From contig JAZNXE010000008.1 in the NCBI GenBank assembly GCA_045593725.1, positions 1 through 64,000 on the forward strand: a DNA stretch of 64,000 nt, given 5' to 3'. This DNA comes from HGM12713 sp045593725 (GTDB lineage Bacteria > Bacillota > Clostridia > Oscillospirales > CAG-272). The notes under the pieces are model-generated. The model had not been told where the DNA came from, did not search any database, and was given only the letters and a program-made list of their open reading frames with translations. The translations under genes were made by a program, and so were the position numbers. Positions 26,837-35,028 of the stretch are shown here, piece after piece (position 1 is the first letter of the stretch; the number at the start of each line of letters is the position of its first letter).

Positions 26837-26932
26837 AGTATTATTTATTTGAAACTGTAATTAAGAGTACAACCCCTTTGACGGACTTTTTTATCTTTAG
26901 TTAAATCGAGTAAGAATACCTAAGTATTCTGA

Positions 26933-28840
26933 TCATACGCTATCGTGTATTATATCCTTCAGCTTTTTGCAAATGTCATTTCTTCCCACGCCTGCCATAT
27001 CATATATAGAGCGTCCCTTCTCTGTGTGAGAAACAAAGCTATCGTCAGTGGCAAGAATATCATACATAATACCCATTTGTAGAAAATACCCTCTTAGCTT
27101 ATCGCAGAGATTCATTCCCATGCCGCCCGAGCGTATTTCCTCCTCAAGGAACAAAACGCCTTTGACATTCTCGGGAAGACTGTTCTTAACCAGCTCGGCG
27201 CTCTCACCGTAAGGCTTTAGCATTTCAAGAAGGATAATCCCCACGGACAATCCCTCTCCCATAAGCTCATCAGCTGCCACCATTGCCTCTGCAACTATCC
27301 TTCCGTGAGTTACAATAACCGCGTCCTTCTTCTCATCCACAGAGAAATCGCGCTTGAGTCCTAGGTCCGAATAGTCGGCGTTTTTATAGAATCGGTTTAT
27401 AACCTCGGCGCTTTCGCTTCCGCTGGGGTATCTCACCGCCGCGGGAGCAGAAGAAGCAAACGCCGCCGAAAGTGAAGCACGCAGTCCTTCATAGGTTATG
27501 GGTGTATAAATCACCATTTTGGGTATGTGGGAAAGAAATGCCACGTCAAAAATTCCGTGGTGGGTAGCTCCGTCCTTAGGATTAAGCCCCGCTCTGTCAA
27601 TGGCTATAACCACTCCAAGCTCCTGAAGGGCTACGTCGTGAATAATATTATCGTAAGCTCTTTGCAAAAACGTAGAATATATAGCCGCGCAGGGCTTCAT
27701 TCCGTTAGCCGCAAGACCCGCCGCGAAGGTAAGAGCGTGTTCCTCGGCAATTCCCACGTCAAAGAATCTGTCGGGATGCGTTGCCTTCCACTCTTCAAGT
27801 CCTGTCCCGTCGCTCATAGCTGCGGTTATGGCGCATATTTTTTCGTTTTCTCCGCCAAGTCGGGTAAGCTCACTGCCGAAAACACCTGAAAAAGTATCCT
27901 TAATGGAAACCTTCGAGCCTGCGGGCTGCATTCCGTGAAAATCAGAAGGCTCGACCTCTGCGGGGGTATATCCTTTGCCCTTTTTGGTCTTTACGTGAAC
28001 GAGAACGCTTTCGTTGAGCTTTTTTGCCTCACGGAGAAGCTTTTCCACAGCCGACAAATCATTTCCGTCAACAGGTCCGAGATAAGTAAGCCCCATATTT
28101 TCAAAATAATTAGAGCCATAAATAGCGTTTTTAAAGAAAATCTTTACGGATTTCATTCCGTTAAAGATATATTTACCCACCAAGGGTATCTTTTTTAAAA
28201 AAGAACCTGTGACACGCTTTGTTTTGAGATATCCTGAGCTTGCTCTGAGTATGGAAAGATTTTTTGCAAAGCGACCCGTATTGCGGGATATTGACATCTC
28301 GTTTTCGTTAAGCAGGATGATGAGCTTCAGGTCCTTTCGGCAATTATTAAGCGCCTCGTGTATCATTCCTCCCGTAAAGGCACCGTCACCTACTACTGCT
28401 ACCGTATAAGCGTCAGAGCCGCTTATCTTATCGGATATAGCAAATCCCAAAGCGGCAGAAAGCGAGGTTGAGCTATGTCCCGCCCCAAAGCAGTCGTGCT
28501 CACTCTCCTCCCTTTTCATAAAGCCGCTGATGCCCCCGGCGGTGCGTATGCCGTCAAATCGGTCATATCTTCCCGTAAGCATCTTATGGACGTAGCTTTG
28601 GTGTCCAACGTCAAAAATCACGTGGTCTTTGGGGGTTTCAAACACCCTGTGTATAGCCATAGTAAGCTCTACCACGCCAAGATTTGACGCAAGATGTCCT
28701 CCGTTGTTGGAAATAACGCGGACAAGCTCTCCGCGTATCTCTGCGGCTACCCCCTCAAGCTCTTTTTGGGGAATTGCCTTAAAATCCTCGGGAGAGCGGA
28801 TATTTTTTAGATATTCTGTTTTTATACCGTTGGATGGCAC
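26933..28840 (-). CDS. dxs: 1-deoxy-D-xylulose-5-phosphate synthase
   Basis: A thiamine-diphosphate enzyme joining pyruvate and glyceraldehyde-3-phosphate, the first step of the MEP isoprenoid pathway (ispE is at 57245). The ThDP site shows GDGAFTGGMIHEALNN and ENEMSISRNTG. The central pyrimidine-binding domain includes DVGIAEEHALTFAAGLA and DRAGLNPKDGATHHG, and the C-terminal transketolase domain is complete. The length of 635 aa is typical. The start is GTG at 28840 with GGAGG 9 bases upstream; the in-frame codons before it lack a better choice. Confidence 0.95.
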   Translation of the reverse strand: MPSNGIKTEYLKNIRSPEDFKAIPQKELEGVAAEIRGELVRVISNNGGHLASNLGVVELTMAIHRVFETPKDHVIFDVGHQSYVHKMLTGRYDRFDGIRTAGGISGFMKREESEHDCFGAGHSSTSLSAALGFAISDKISGSDAYTVAVVGDGAFTGGMIHEALNNCRKDLKLIILLNENEMSISRNTGRFAKNLSILRASSGYLKTKRVTGSFLKKIPLVGKYIFNGMKSVKIFFKNAIYGSNYFENMGLTYLGPVDGNDLSAVEKLLREAKKLNESVLVHVKTKKGKGYTPAEVEPSDFHGMQPAGSKVSIKDTFSGVFGSELTRLGGENEKICAITAAMSDGTGLEEWKATHPDRFFDVGIAEEHALTFAAGLAANGMKPCAAIYSTFLQRAYDNIIHDVALQELGVVIAIDRAGLNPKDGATHHGIFDVAFLSHIPKMVIYTPITYEGLRASLSAAFASSAPAAVRYPSGSESAEVINRFYKNADYSDLGLKRDFSVDEKKDAVIVTHGRIVAEAMVAADELMGEGLSVGIILLEMLKPYGESAELVKNSLPENVKGVLFLEEEIRSGGMGMNLCDKLRGYFLQMGIMYDILATDDSFVSHTEKGRSIYDMAGVGRNDICKKLKDIIHDSV

Positions 28841-28916
28841 AGTATCCGTCCTCCTTTATTTTCTCTATCACGGCGAAAGCCGAAGCTTTTAACTTCGACT
28901 TTCACATTTTTAGCTA

Positions 28917-30590
28917 TTATCCTCTTTCAAATGCGGCGCGCATTGCCGAAAGCTTTATCTCTGCGGTAGCCTTGTCCTTTGCTCTCACAGAAAAGTAGAA
29001 TTTACACTTAGGCTCGGTTCCGCTGGGACGTACCGCAACCCAGCTTCCGTCAGCGAGAACAAAACGAAGAACGTTTGACGGTGGGAAGCCCTCAGCCGCC
29101 ATTTCGTCGGAAAGATAATCCTCTATCTTCTCAACGGCTATATCTCCCGCTTTTTTAGGAGCGTCGTATCGAAGTCCGTCAACCAGCGCCTTTATCTTAT
29201 CCGCACCGTCTATTCCCTTAAAAGCAAAATTATCAAGGGCATCAAGATAAAATCCGTGCTTAGCGTAAAGCTCCTCAAGAACGTCAAAAAGGGTCTTTCC
29301 CTGTTGGTTATAGTACGCCGTCGCCTCACAAAGCATAAGAGATGCCTGTACCGCGTCCTTGTCGCGGACAAACTCCGAAACAAGGCATCCGTAGCTCTCC
29401 TCGTATCCAAATACAAACTGACGGTCACCCTTGGTTTCGTGCTGATATATCTTATCGCCTATAAACTTAAATCCCGTAAGTGTCTTTTCGGTAGCTACGC
29501 CGTATTCGGCACAAACTCTGTCGCCGAGGTCCGAGGTAACCACTGTATTGAACATAACACCGTTTTTGGGAAGAGTTCCCTGTGCCGCTCTCTGTGAAAG
29601 TATATACTCAAGAAGAACCGCCGCCGACTGGTTACCCGTCATACGCACGTATTCACCGTCCTTCTTTACAGCAACACCCAAGCGGTCGCAGTCGGGGTCG
29701 GTGGTGATAACTATATCCGCATCCGCCCTCTTGGCATATTCAAACGCCAGCTTGTAAGCGCCGTCGGTCTCGGGATTGGGATTTTCTGTCTTGCTGAACT
29801 CGGTATCGGGAGCGCACTGCTCCTCTACGGGTATCACGTTGTATCCAAGTCTGCTCAGCACCTCTCTTACTGGCACGTTACCTGTACCGTGCTGGGGAGA
29901 GTAAACTATCTTTATATCCTTCTTTACGTTGGGATTGACCGATATGCTCATTACCTTTTCATAGTATTTTTCATCTATGGAAGCATCGAGAAGCTCAATA
30001 AGCTCTCCAGCCTCTTCTCTGCTTAGGGATTTCACAGAAAGGGGGTCGGAAATCTTATTTATCTCAGCTACAACAAGGTCGTTCACATCGGGAATGAGCT
30101 GACATCCGCGCTCGTCATAAAGCTTATATCCATTATATTCGGGGGGGTTGTGAGATGCTGTAATAACCACTCCGCCAAATGCTCCAAGCTCACGCACCGC
30201 GAAGGAAAGCTCGGGAGTGGGTCGAAGAGAGTCAAATATATACGCCTTTACTCCGTTAGCCGCAAGAACGCCCGCGGTTTCAAGACAGAACTCCACGCTG
30301 AATCGGCGGTTATCATGAGCTATAACAACTCCGCGTCTGCAAGCATCCTCTCCCGCTTTTTTTATATATTCAGCAAAGCCCTTAGTGGTCTTTCTCACAA
30401 TATATTTATTTATTCTGTTAGTTCCAACACCGAGGATTCCACGAAGTCCGCCCGTGCCAAACTCTATATCGTAGAGAAATCTTTCCTTTATTTCTTTATC
30501 ATTATCCGCCATAGCGAGAAGCTCTGCTCTGTCAGCCTCGTCGATATTTTTGCTCTCGCACCAGCTTTTGTATTTTTCAATATAACTCAT
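28917..30590 (-). CDS. Alpha-phosphoglucomutase / phosphomannomutase family enzyme
   Basis: Moves phosphate between C1 and C6 of glucose (or another hexose). The phosphoserine loop TASHNPPEYNGY has S146, the metal loop TTDPDCDRLG is at about 305-314, the sugar loop GYEESYGCLV at about 390, and the phosphate-binding RPSGTEPKCKFYFS at the end. At 557 aa it is the long PgcA/Pgm type, which favours glucose-1-phosphate. The gene has its own promoter at 30622..30650 and GAGAGG ribosome site. Confidence 0.92.
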   Translation of the reverse strand: MSYIEKYKSWCESKNIDEADRAELLAMADNDKEIKERFLYDIEFGTGGLRGILGVGTNRINKYIVRKTTKGFAEYIKKAGEDACRRGVVIAHDNRRFSVEFCLETAGVLAANGVKAYIFDSLRPTPELSFAVRELGAFGGVVITASHNPPEYNGYKLYDERGCQLIPDVNDLVVAEINKISDPLSVKSLSREEAGELIELLDASIDEKYYEKVMSISVNPNVKKDIKIVYSPQHGTGNVPVREVLSRLGYNVIPVEEQCAPDTEFSKTENPNPETDGAYKLAFEYAKRADADIVITTDPDCDRLGVAVKKDGEYVRMTGNQSAAVLLEYILSQRAAQGTLPKNGVMFNTVVTSDLGDRVCAEYGVATEKTLTGFKFIGDKIYQHETKGDRQFVFGYEESYGCLVSEFVRDKDAVQASLMLCEATAYYNQQGKTLFDVLEELYAKHGFYLDALDNFAFKGIDGADKIKALVDGLRYDAPKKAGDIAVEKIEDYLSDEMAAEGFPPSNVLRFVLADGSWVAVRPSGTEPKCKFYFSVRAKDKATAEIKLSAMRAAFERG

Positions 30591-30621
30591 ATGACCTCTC
30601 CTATTAAAAAACTACCCCAAT

Positions 30622-30650
30622 ATTATATACCATTTTTTTTAATTTTTCAA
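30622..30650 (-). promoter_or_regulatory. Sigma-A type promoter of phosphoglucomutase
   Basis: Minus strand: TTGAAA, 17-base spacer, TATAAT, about 32 bases before the start codon. Confidence 0.82.
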
Positions 30651-30833
30651 TACTAAAATACAAATTATTCAAAAAAGGAAATATTTTTTCTGTTTTTTGA
30701 CCACATAGACGTCAAAAGGAGCTGAGTCATTTAGATGCAGAGATTTGGTTCTCGTCGGCGTACAAAGGTACGCCAGAGAGTCAAAATGCGGCTAAAAAAC
30801 ACACATAAAAATCGAAATTCGCAAGAATTTCTA

Positions 30834-30876
30834 CAAAAAACACCGCTTTACTACCAAATCCTGATAGCAAAGCGGT
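30834..30876 (-). terminator. Terminator of the poly-Cys protein gene
   Basis: ACCGCTTTACTA pairs with TAGCAAAGCGGT (one mismatch) across an 11-base loop. On the minus strand TTTTTT follows. Confidence 0.82.
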
Positions 30877-30937
30877 ATTTTCTATTATTTACTTTCGTGT
30901 GTTTTTGTTCTGCGCTAAATGAAGCAGCACCTTACTT

Positions 30938-31774
30938 TTAGCAGCCGCACTTACCGCCGTGGTCACCCTTTAGAAGGGGTACATATCCCGGAGGGCAAAA
31001 TTCTGCCGTGGGGAAAGCCATATTTTTGAAAATAGCGCAAGGGTCATCCTCCTCGGGAGAGATGCACACCTTGTCGGGAACACAATATTCGGTTGCGTTT
31101 ATAAGATACTGTCCCGGTCTTACTATCCTTACTACCGAGAAGATACCCAATGAAACGGTGACATACCGACCATCGGAATCGCTGAGGTCACCGTGAATGT
31201 GGCGTCCTACGCCGTCGGGAATATCATTGCAGCAGCAACAGCAGCAACAGCAGCAATCATCCGCTTCCCTTACCTTGCTGTTGAGAATAACGGGATCTAC
31301 GACCTCTACAATTGCTGTGGGCACGTTCTTGGTCGCGCAGCAGGGCTCGGGTATTGCGCAATAGTCAGAGGCTTCCGCACTGCTCTTAAATATGCTCACG
31401 TTGCTCTCTCCGCCATAGAGTATGACTCTCTTTTCAAGCACGGCTATACCTTCAAATTCCTGACTCTTGCCACCGCACAAGCAGGCTTCAAAGGTTATCT
31501 TAATGTAAAACTTAATTGTTACCGAGTAAAATCCGCGGTTGAATTTTATGGGGTCTATACCGATATAGGTCCATGTGATACAAGCGTTCTTGGCACGTAC
31601 GTTGGTGGTATGCTGAATTATATCGTTTCCGAAATCGGTCAGAAGCACCTTTACGTCCTCGAAACAGTCCTTATCGCGACAGGAATCCAATATACGATTC
31701 ACTTCTACACAGACCGTTTCATTTTTCGAGGTATTCTTGTCAGAAATACCGCAAGGAAATCTGCTATCTTGCAT
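30938..31774 (-). CDS. Cysteine-rich protein with a run of nine cysteines
   Basis: A 278-aa soluble protein with no signal peptide or membrane helix. Residues 174-182 are nine consecutive cysteines, flanked by EADD and NDIPDG; many more Cys pairs occur elsewhere (CLCGG, EPCCATK, ending GGKCGC). The front half (about 15-165) and back half (about 190-265) both look beta-rich, with repeated SVTIKFYIKITFE and YVTVSLGIFSVV strands. I do not recognise the family by name. A cross-linked spore-coat or other structural role is a guess from Cys content and cytoplasmic location. It has a strong AAGGAGG site and its own promoter and terminator. Confidence 0.82.
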   Translation of the reverse strand: MQDSRFPCGISDKNTSKNETVCVEVNRILDSCRDKDCFEDVKVLLTDFGNDIIQHTTNVRAKNACITWTYIGIDPIKFNRGFYSVTIKFYIKITFEACLCGGKSQEFEGIAVLEKRVILYGGESNVSIFKSSAEASDYCAIPEPCCATKNVPTAIVEVVDPVILNSKVREADDCCCCCCCCCNDIPDGVGRHIHGDLSDSDGRYVTVSLGIFSVVRIVRPGQYLINATEYCVPDKVCISPEEDDPCAIFKNMAFPTAEFCPPGYVPLLKGDHGGKCGC

Positions 31775-31816
31775 AATCGTTCCTCCTTAAGAATTTGAGC
31801 GTGGCTCTTCCTTAAC

Positions 31817-31845
31817 ATAATATGCACAAGGTGCTAATTTGACAA
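31817..31845 (-). promoter_or_regulatory. Promoter of the poly-Cys protein gene
   Basis: Minus strand: TTGTCA, 17-base spacer, TATTAT, about 43 bases before the start codon. It looks sigma-A-like rather than a mother-cell sporulation promoter. Confidence 0.65.
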
Positions 31846-31881
31846 TCCGAGAAAAAACTTTTATAAAAACGAAAAAAGTAC

Positions 31882-31909
31882 TTGACAATTTCAAAAAATA
31901 TAGTATAAT
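31882..31909 (+). promoter_or_regulatory. Promoter of the tRNA-Leu transcript
   Basis: TTGACA, 16-base spacer, TATAAT on the plus strand. The transcript would begin near 31916 and include the partial tRNA copy at 31941. Confidence 0.85.
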
Positions 31910-31935
31910 AGTGATGTTGCGAAAGCAACAGACTC

Positions 31936-32130
31936 TATACGCGAGAGTGGCGGAACTGGCAGCTTCGAAAACGAGCGCGCCCTGTGGGCGATAAAGCGAG
32001 TTTGAGAAGGCGCACAAACAAGGAGTATGGGACACGGCAGTGTCATAGACGACTATGTTTGAAGCCGTATCGCGGGCGCGGCTGCCTTAAAAGCCAAAAA
32101 TAATATACGCGAGAGTGGCGGAACTGGCAG
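31936..32130 (+). repeat. 27-base direct repeat of the tRNA-Leu 5' end enclosing a foldable insert
   Basis: 31936-31962 and 32104-32130 are identical over 27 bases: TATAC followed by the first 22 bases of the tRNA. The first copy then diverges and lacks the rest of a tRNA, so it is a 5' fragment. The 141 bases between the copies fold. GGCAGC (31958-31963) pairs with GCTGCC (32081-32086) and CGCGCCC (31976-31982) with GGGCGCG (32074-32080). Inside, ACGGC/GCCGT (32034-32068) surrounds CATAG-ACGA-CTATG. Local alternatives (CGCCC-TGT-GGGCG; GACAC-GGCA-GTGTC) compete. Origin and function are unknown. Confidence 0.75.
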
Positions 32131-32192
32131 ACGCGCACGTTTGAGGGGCGTGTGGTTACACCGTACGGGTTCAAGTCCCGTTTCTCGCACCA
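32109..32192 (+). tRNA. tRNA-Leu (anticodon GAG)
   Basis: A class II tRNA of 84 bases including CCA. The acceptor stem is GCGAGAG with TTCTCGC (one G-U). The D arm has GGCGGAACTGGCAGACG, and the anticodon stem CACGT/GCGTG encloses loop TTGAGGG with anticodon GAG. A long variable arm follows, then the T arm ACGGG-TTCAAGT-CCCGT, discriminator A and encoded CCA. It reads CUC/CUU leucine codons. Its own terminator follows at once. Confidence 0.96.
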
Positions 32193-32229
32193 AAAAACAG
32201 GAGATACCGTTTGGTATCTCCTGTTTTTT
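32192..32229 (+). terminator. Terminator of tRNA-Leu
   Basis: AACAGGAGATACC-GTTT-GGTATCTCCTGTT, a perfect 13-bp stem with a T tract, starting at the CCA end. Confidence 0.93.
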
Positions 32230-32360
32230 GTCTGATACCGCCGACAAATAAGCTATGTGGCTTTTGTCCCTAATATAAAAATATAAATTTACAAAATAAT
32301 AAACATTTTTTCTATATTTTATGTTATAATTATTTAACTGTTTACATTAGGGGGCACAAA

Positions 32361-33194
32361 ATGAACCAATTCACAGAATATCCGCTCAAAAAAGAAAAAG
32401 CGCCAAAGCTGTTTCTTATCATAATGCTTTTCTTTTGCTTTCTTCCTGTAATACTTAACTGTGTTTTGATATCTCCGTTATATATGAAGCTTAACGCCGA
32501 CGTTCTGTTTTCGGATTCGGCTATAATACATATACTTGACTACTCTATGGACTTTTTGGATATAGTAGCCTTCTCCGTATCCTACGCCCTCATAATCTTC
32601 TCCGTGCTTCTTCTTTCAAAAAAGACGGCTCGCTTCATAGTTTTGCTATATACCTTGGCTTTTGCCATGCAGATACCTATAAAGATATTTATGAACATCC
32701 CCCTTAACGGTTCTCTTGGCTCTGTTGAGGAAATAATTATAGATATAATTTATCTTTCAATATATTTTGTCCTGTTTATGCTCCAGCTTTTGGCTGTATA
32801 TCTTTTCGCCGCTACCGATACCAATAAATATCTGCGTTATATGGAATTTAGCAAAAAGAAGGCGAACAAAAAGAATGTATCCTCCCCCGAGGAATGTTCT
32901 GTTATGCCTTTTAATCGTTTTTTCCGTAAAAGCAACCCCTTGCAACGCTCGGCTCTTAAAATGAGTCTTTTGATATTCTTTATAAGGCTTATGTCACGTT
33001 TAATCAATGATATATCCTACGGCGCTCCCCAGTCAATCGGTGAGGTACTTATAATGGCGGTTTATTATTTGTCGGATGCGCTCTATGGGATTGTGGCGTA
33101 CATTGTAGCGTTGCTTGTCTTCTCCTTCGTGTACGAAAGACTTGCCAACAAAAAAGCGGACGAAGCCGCCGCTCCGCCCGCTGAACATATCTAA
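32361..33194 (+). CDS. Polytopic membrane protein of unknown function
   Basis: A 277-aa protein with about six hydrophobic segments (about 17-40, 58-82, 88-108, 122-150, 190-212, 228-258), basic loops and an Ala/Pro-rich end (DEAAAPPAEHI). No motif was recognised. Its stop codon overlaps that of the convergent XRE regulator by 4 bases. The ribosome site is AGGGGG; a TATAAT lies about 35 bases upstream without a clear -35. Confidence 0.75.
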   Translation: MNQFTEYPLKKEKAPKLFLIIMLFFCFLPVILNCVLISPLYMKLNADVLFSDSAIIHILDYSMDFLDIVAFSVSYALIIFSVLLLSKKTARFIVLLYTLAFAMQIPIKIFMNIPLNGSLGSVEEIIIDIIYLSIYFVLFMLQLLAVYLFAATDTNKYLRYMEFSKKKANKKNVSSPEECSVMPFNRFFRKSNPLQRSALKMSLLIFFIRLMSRLINDISYGAPQSIGEVLIMAVYYLSDALYGIVAYIVALLVFSFVYERLANKKADEAAAPPAEHI

Positions 33195-34075
33195 GAAAGT
33201 AATTTTTGTAGAAGCGCTATCTTATTTCCCGAATATTCGTATGCTCCCTTAAAATCTCCCGTTTCCTTGCAGCATATCTCAAGGTCGCAGAAAACAAAGT
33301 AAAGCATTGGCTCGGGCAGGTCGAAGCTATCCTCAAAAAGCAATCTGTGGAGTACGCTCTTAGCCTCCTCATACTCGCCGCCCTCCATCTTCATCCGTGC
33401 TTTTATGTGAAGCGCGTAAGAGCTATCCTCGGGAAGCAATTCTACCCGTTGCTCAAGACAAGGGACATCCGCCAACGACTCTCCTTCACAGGCGCAAAAA
33501 ATACAAGAATATACAAAAAAGCTATGATTCGCAAGAAAAGGTCTGATTTCTCCCTCATCCGCCTCTGAATACAGCGTGGGGGATATTACGCTCATATAAT
33601 CAAAATAGGCTCTTGCCTCAGATTCTATGACCTGAGTATTATACACCGTGTTGCCACAAAGGGTGAATCCTTCGTCAAGCAGCTCTGCCGCATGACGCAA
33701 ATTTCCCGCGCGGAACTCCTCAATTCCAACCCTTACACAGCACTCGGCTTCGATAAGCGTAAGCTCATCGTCGTGCCATTCGGAATTACGGCACATCTCT
33801 CTGCAAAGACGGAAATCCTTATGACGGTACATCTTTTTTATATTGTCTATCTCTTGCGCCTTAAAGTAAAGTGCTTCGTCTTCCTCTTCTGCCAAAAGAA
33901 AGCCGGGGGAAACGTTGAGCCTTGCTGCAATATATCTGACCGTTCCCATAGAGGGCTGCGCCGCTCCGTTTTCTATTCGGCTGAGCATATTTCGGGTTAT
34001 TTCACTTCCCGCAAGCTCTGCCTGAGTCATAAGCTTTGCGGTACGCAATCTTTTTACCTTCTCTCCAAACTCCAT
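33191..34075 (-). CDS. XRE-family regulator with TPR-like C-terminal domain
   Basis: A 294-aa protein. The N-terminal Cro/C1-type HTH (about 3-60: FGEKVKRLRTAKLMTQAELA, then RIENGAAQPSMGTVRYIAAR) precedes an all-helical region (about 80-290) that looks like tetratricopeptide units. This layout resembles peptide-sensing regulators (RRNPP-like) but no cognate peptide gene is seen. I choose the ATG at 34075 over one 15 bases earlier, because GGTGA sits at better spacing. It has its own promoter at 34112..34140. Confidence 0.85.
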   Translation of the reverse strand: MEFGEKVKRLRTAKLMTQAELAGSEITRNMLSRIENGAAQPSMGTVRYIAARLNVSPGFLLAEEEDEALYFKAQEIDNIKKMYRHKDFRLCREMCRNSEWHDDELTLIEAECCVRVGIEEFRAGNLRHAAELLDEGFTLCGNTVYNTQVIESEARAYFDYMSVISPTLYSEADEGEIRPFLANHSFFVYSCIFCACEGESLADVPCLEQRVELLPEDSSYALHIKARMKMEGGEYEEAKSVLHRLLFEDSFDLPEPMLYFVFCDLEICCKETGDFKGAYEYSGNKIALLQKLLS

Positions 34076-34111
34076 ACTATCACCACACATCTAACGTTTT
34101 TTACATCATTA

Positions 34112-34140
34112 ATTTTATCACAAAGACCTTCAAAAATCAA
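34112..34140 (-). promoter_or_regulatory. Promoter of the XRE regulator
   Basis: Minus strand: TTGATT, 17-base spacer, TAAAAT. An AAGACCT/AGGTCTT inverted repeat (34123-34148) overlaps it and could be an operator, for instance for autoregulation. Confidence 0.6.
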
Positions 34141-34184
34141 GAGGTCTTATCTCTTTTATTTCATTATTATTTTAAGGAGCTTTT

Positions 34185-34880
34185 ATGACTATCAAGGGAC
34201 TTCAAAAAACCACTCTTCTCGACTTCCCCGGCAAGGTAGCCTGTACCGTCTTTACCGCGGGCTGTAACTTCCGCTGTCCTTTTTGCCACAACGCGTCTTT
34301 AGTTACAAGACCTGAGGACGTTGAGGAAATCTCTGAGGAAAGCTTTTTCAGTTATATCTCAAAAAGGAAAGGAATACTGGACGGTGTATGTATAACGGGC
34401 GGCGAGCCGCTTCTTTCCTTCGGAATTGAGGATTTTATACGAAAAATCAAGGATATGGGGTTTTTGGTAAAGCTGGACACTAACGGCGCGTATCCCCATA
34501 AGCTTGAAGCGTTGCTTGACGAGGGGCTTGTAGATTACGTAGCGATGGATATAAAAAACTCAAAAGAAAAATACGCCGAAACTATCGGGCTTCGTGAATT
34601 TCCCGAAAATGTGGAAAAAAGTATAGACATAATTATGAATAAGGCTCCCGACTACGAATTCAGGACAACGGTGGTGCGTGAGCTGCACACACCCCAAGAT
34701 ATTGTGTCTATGGCTCAATGGATAAAAAACGCAAAACGCTACTTCTTGCAAACCTACGTAGATTCGGGTGATATATTGTGTGAGGGATTTTCGGCGTACA
34801 GTGCCTCGGAAATGCTCCAAATGCTTGAAATATCAAGAAAAATACTGCCCTGCACGGTTTTACGGGGAGTTGACTCTTAA
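34185..34880 (+). CDS. nrdG: Anaerobic ribonucleotide reductase activase (radical SAM)
   Basis: A radical-SAM enzyme that installs the glycyl radical on NrdD. The cluster-binding triad is C27-x3-C31-x2-C34 in AGCNFRCPFCHN, and CITGGEPLL is the SAM-binding GGE motif. At 231 aa it is longer than the compact enterobacterial NrdG and of the clostridial type. The Shine-Dalgarno is TAAGGAG. It sits 148 bases upstream of nrdD, with the NrdR boxes in between, so the two genes can be transcribed separately. Confidence 0.92.
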   Translation: MTIKGLQKTTLLDFPGKVACTVFTAGCNFRCPFCHNASLVTRPEDVEEISEESFFSYISKRKGILDGVCITGGEPLLSFGIEDFIRKIKDMGFLVKLDTNGAYPHKLEALLDEGLVDYVAMDIKNSKEKYAETIGLREFPENVEKSIDIIMNKAPDYEFRTTVVRELHTPQDIVSMAQWIKNAKRYFLQTYVDSGDILCEGFSAYSASEMLQMLEISRKILPCTVLRGVDS

Positions 34881-34889
34881 TGCCCTTCA

Positions 34890-34937
34890 CCACAATATAT
34901 AGTGTTTATCACTAAAAAATATATCAATATATTGTGA
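34890..34937 (+). promoter_or_regulatory. Two NrdR boxes upstream of nrdD
   Basis: Box 1 (34890-34905, CCACAATATATAGTGT) matches 15 of 16 positions of the palindromic NrdR consensus ACACWATATATWGTGT. Box 2 (34922-34937, TATCAATATATTGTGA) matches 12 of 16. They are 32 bases apart start to start, about three helical turns, the usual NrdR arrangement. They lie just upstream of the nrdD promoter, so repression by ATP/dATP-sensing NrdR is inferred; nrdR itself is not in the window. Confidence 0.82.
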
Positions 34938-34947
34938 TTTCTCACAA

Positions 34948-34976
34948 TTGACATTTTTCGATTTCTGTTGTATACT
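34948..34976 (+). promoter_or_regulatory. Sigma-A type promoter of nrdD
   Basis: TTGACA, 17-base spacer, TATACT, about 53 bases before the start codon and just downstream of NrdR box 2. Confidence 0.85.
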
Positions 34977-35028
34977 TGTATATGCAGGAATTTTTAATAA
35001 AAATATAAATATAAACAGGAGGACAAAA

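Larger units (their letters stand above)
30591..30937. other. Intergenic region between phosphoglucomutase and the poly-Cys gene
   Basis: Contains the phosphoglucomutase promoter, a perfect hairpin GGCGTAC-AAAG-GTACGCC (30757-30774) whose flanks CTC/GAG can extend it, and the terminator at 30842..30876. A 68-codon plus-strand frame crosses it but has no well-spaced ribosome site, and I do not call it. Confidence 0.6.

Noticed and set aside
30735..30941. 68-codon plus-strand frame between phosphoglucomutase and the poly-Cys gene
   Set aside because: The nearest AAAGGAG is too far from the ATG. The frame crosses a perfect hairpin and the terminator of the neighbouring gene, and the protein is low-complexity basic.
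31215..31256. Poly-Cys run considered as a sequencing or frameshift artefact
   Set aside because: The frame is open and sensible on both sides, and the codons are mixed TGC/TGT rather than a pure repeat.
31941..32026. First tRNA-like copy considered as a second functional tRNA
   Set aside because: Only 22 bases match; there is no anticodon arm, T arm or 3' acceptor strand.
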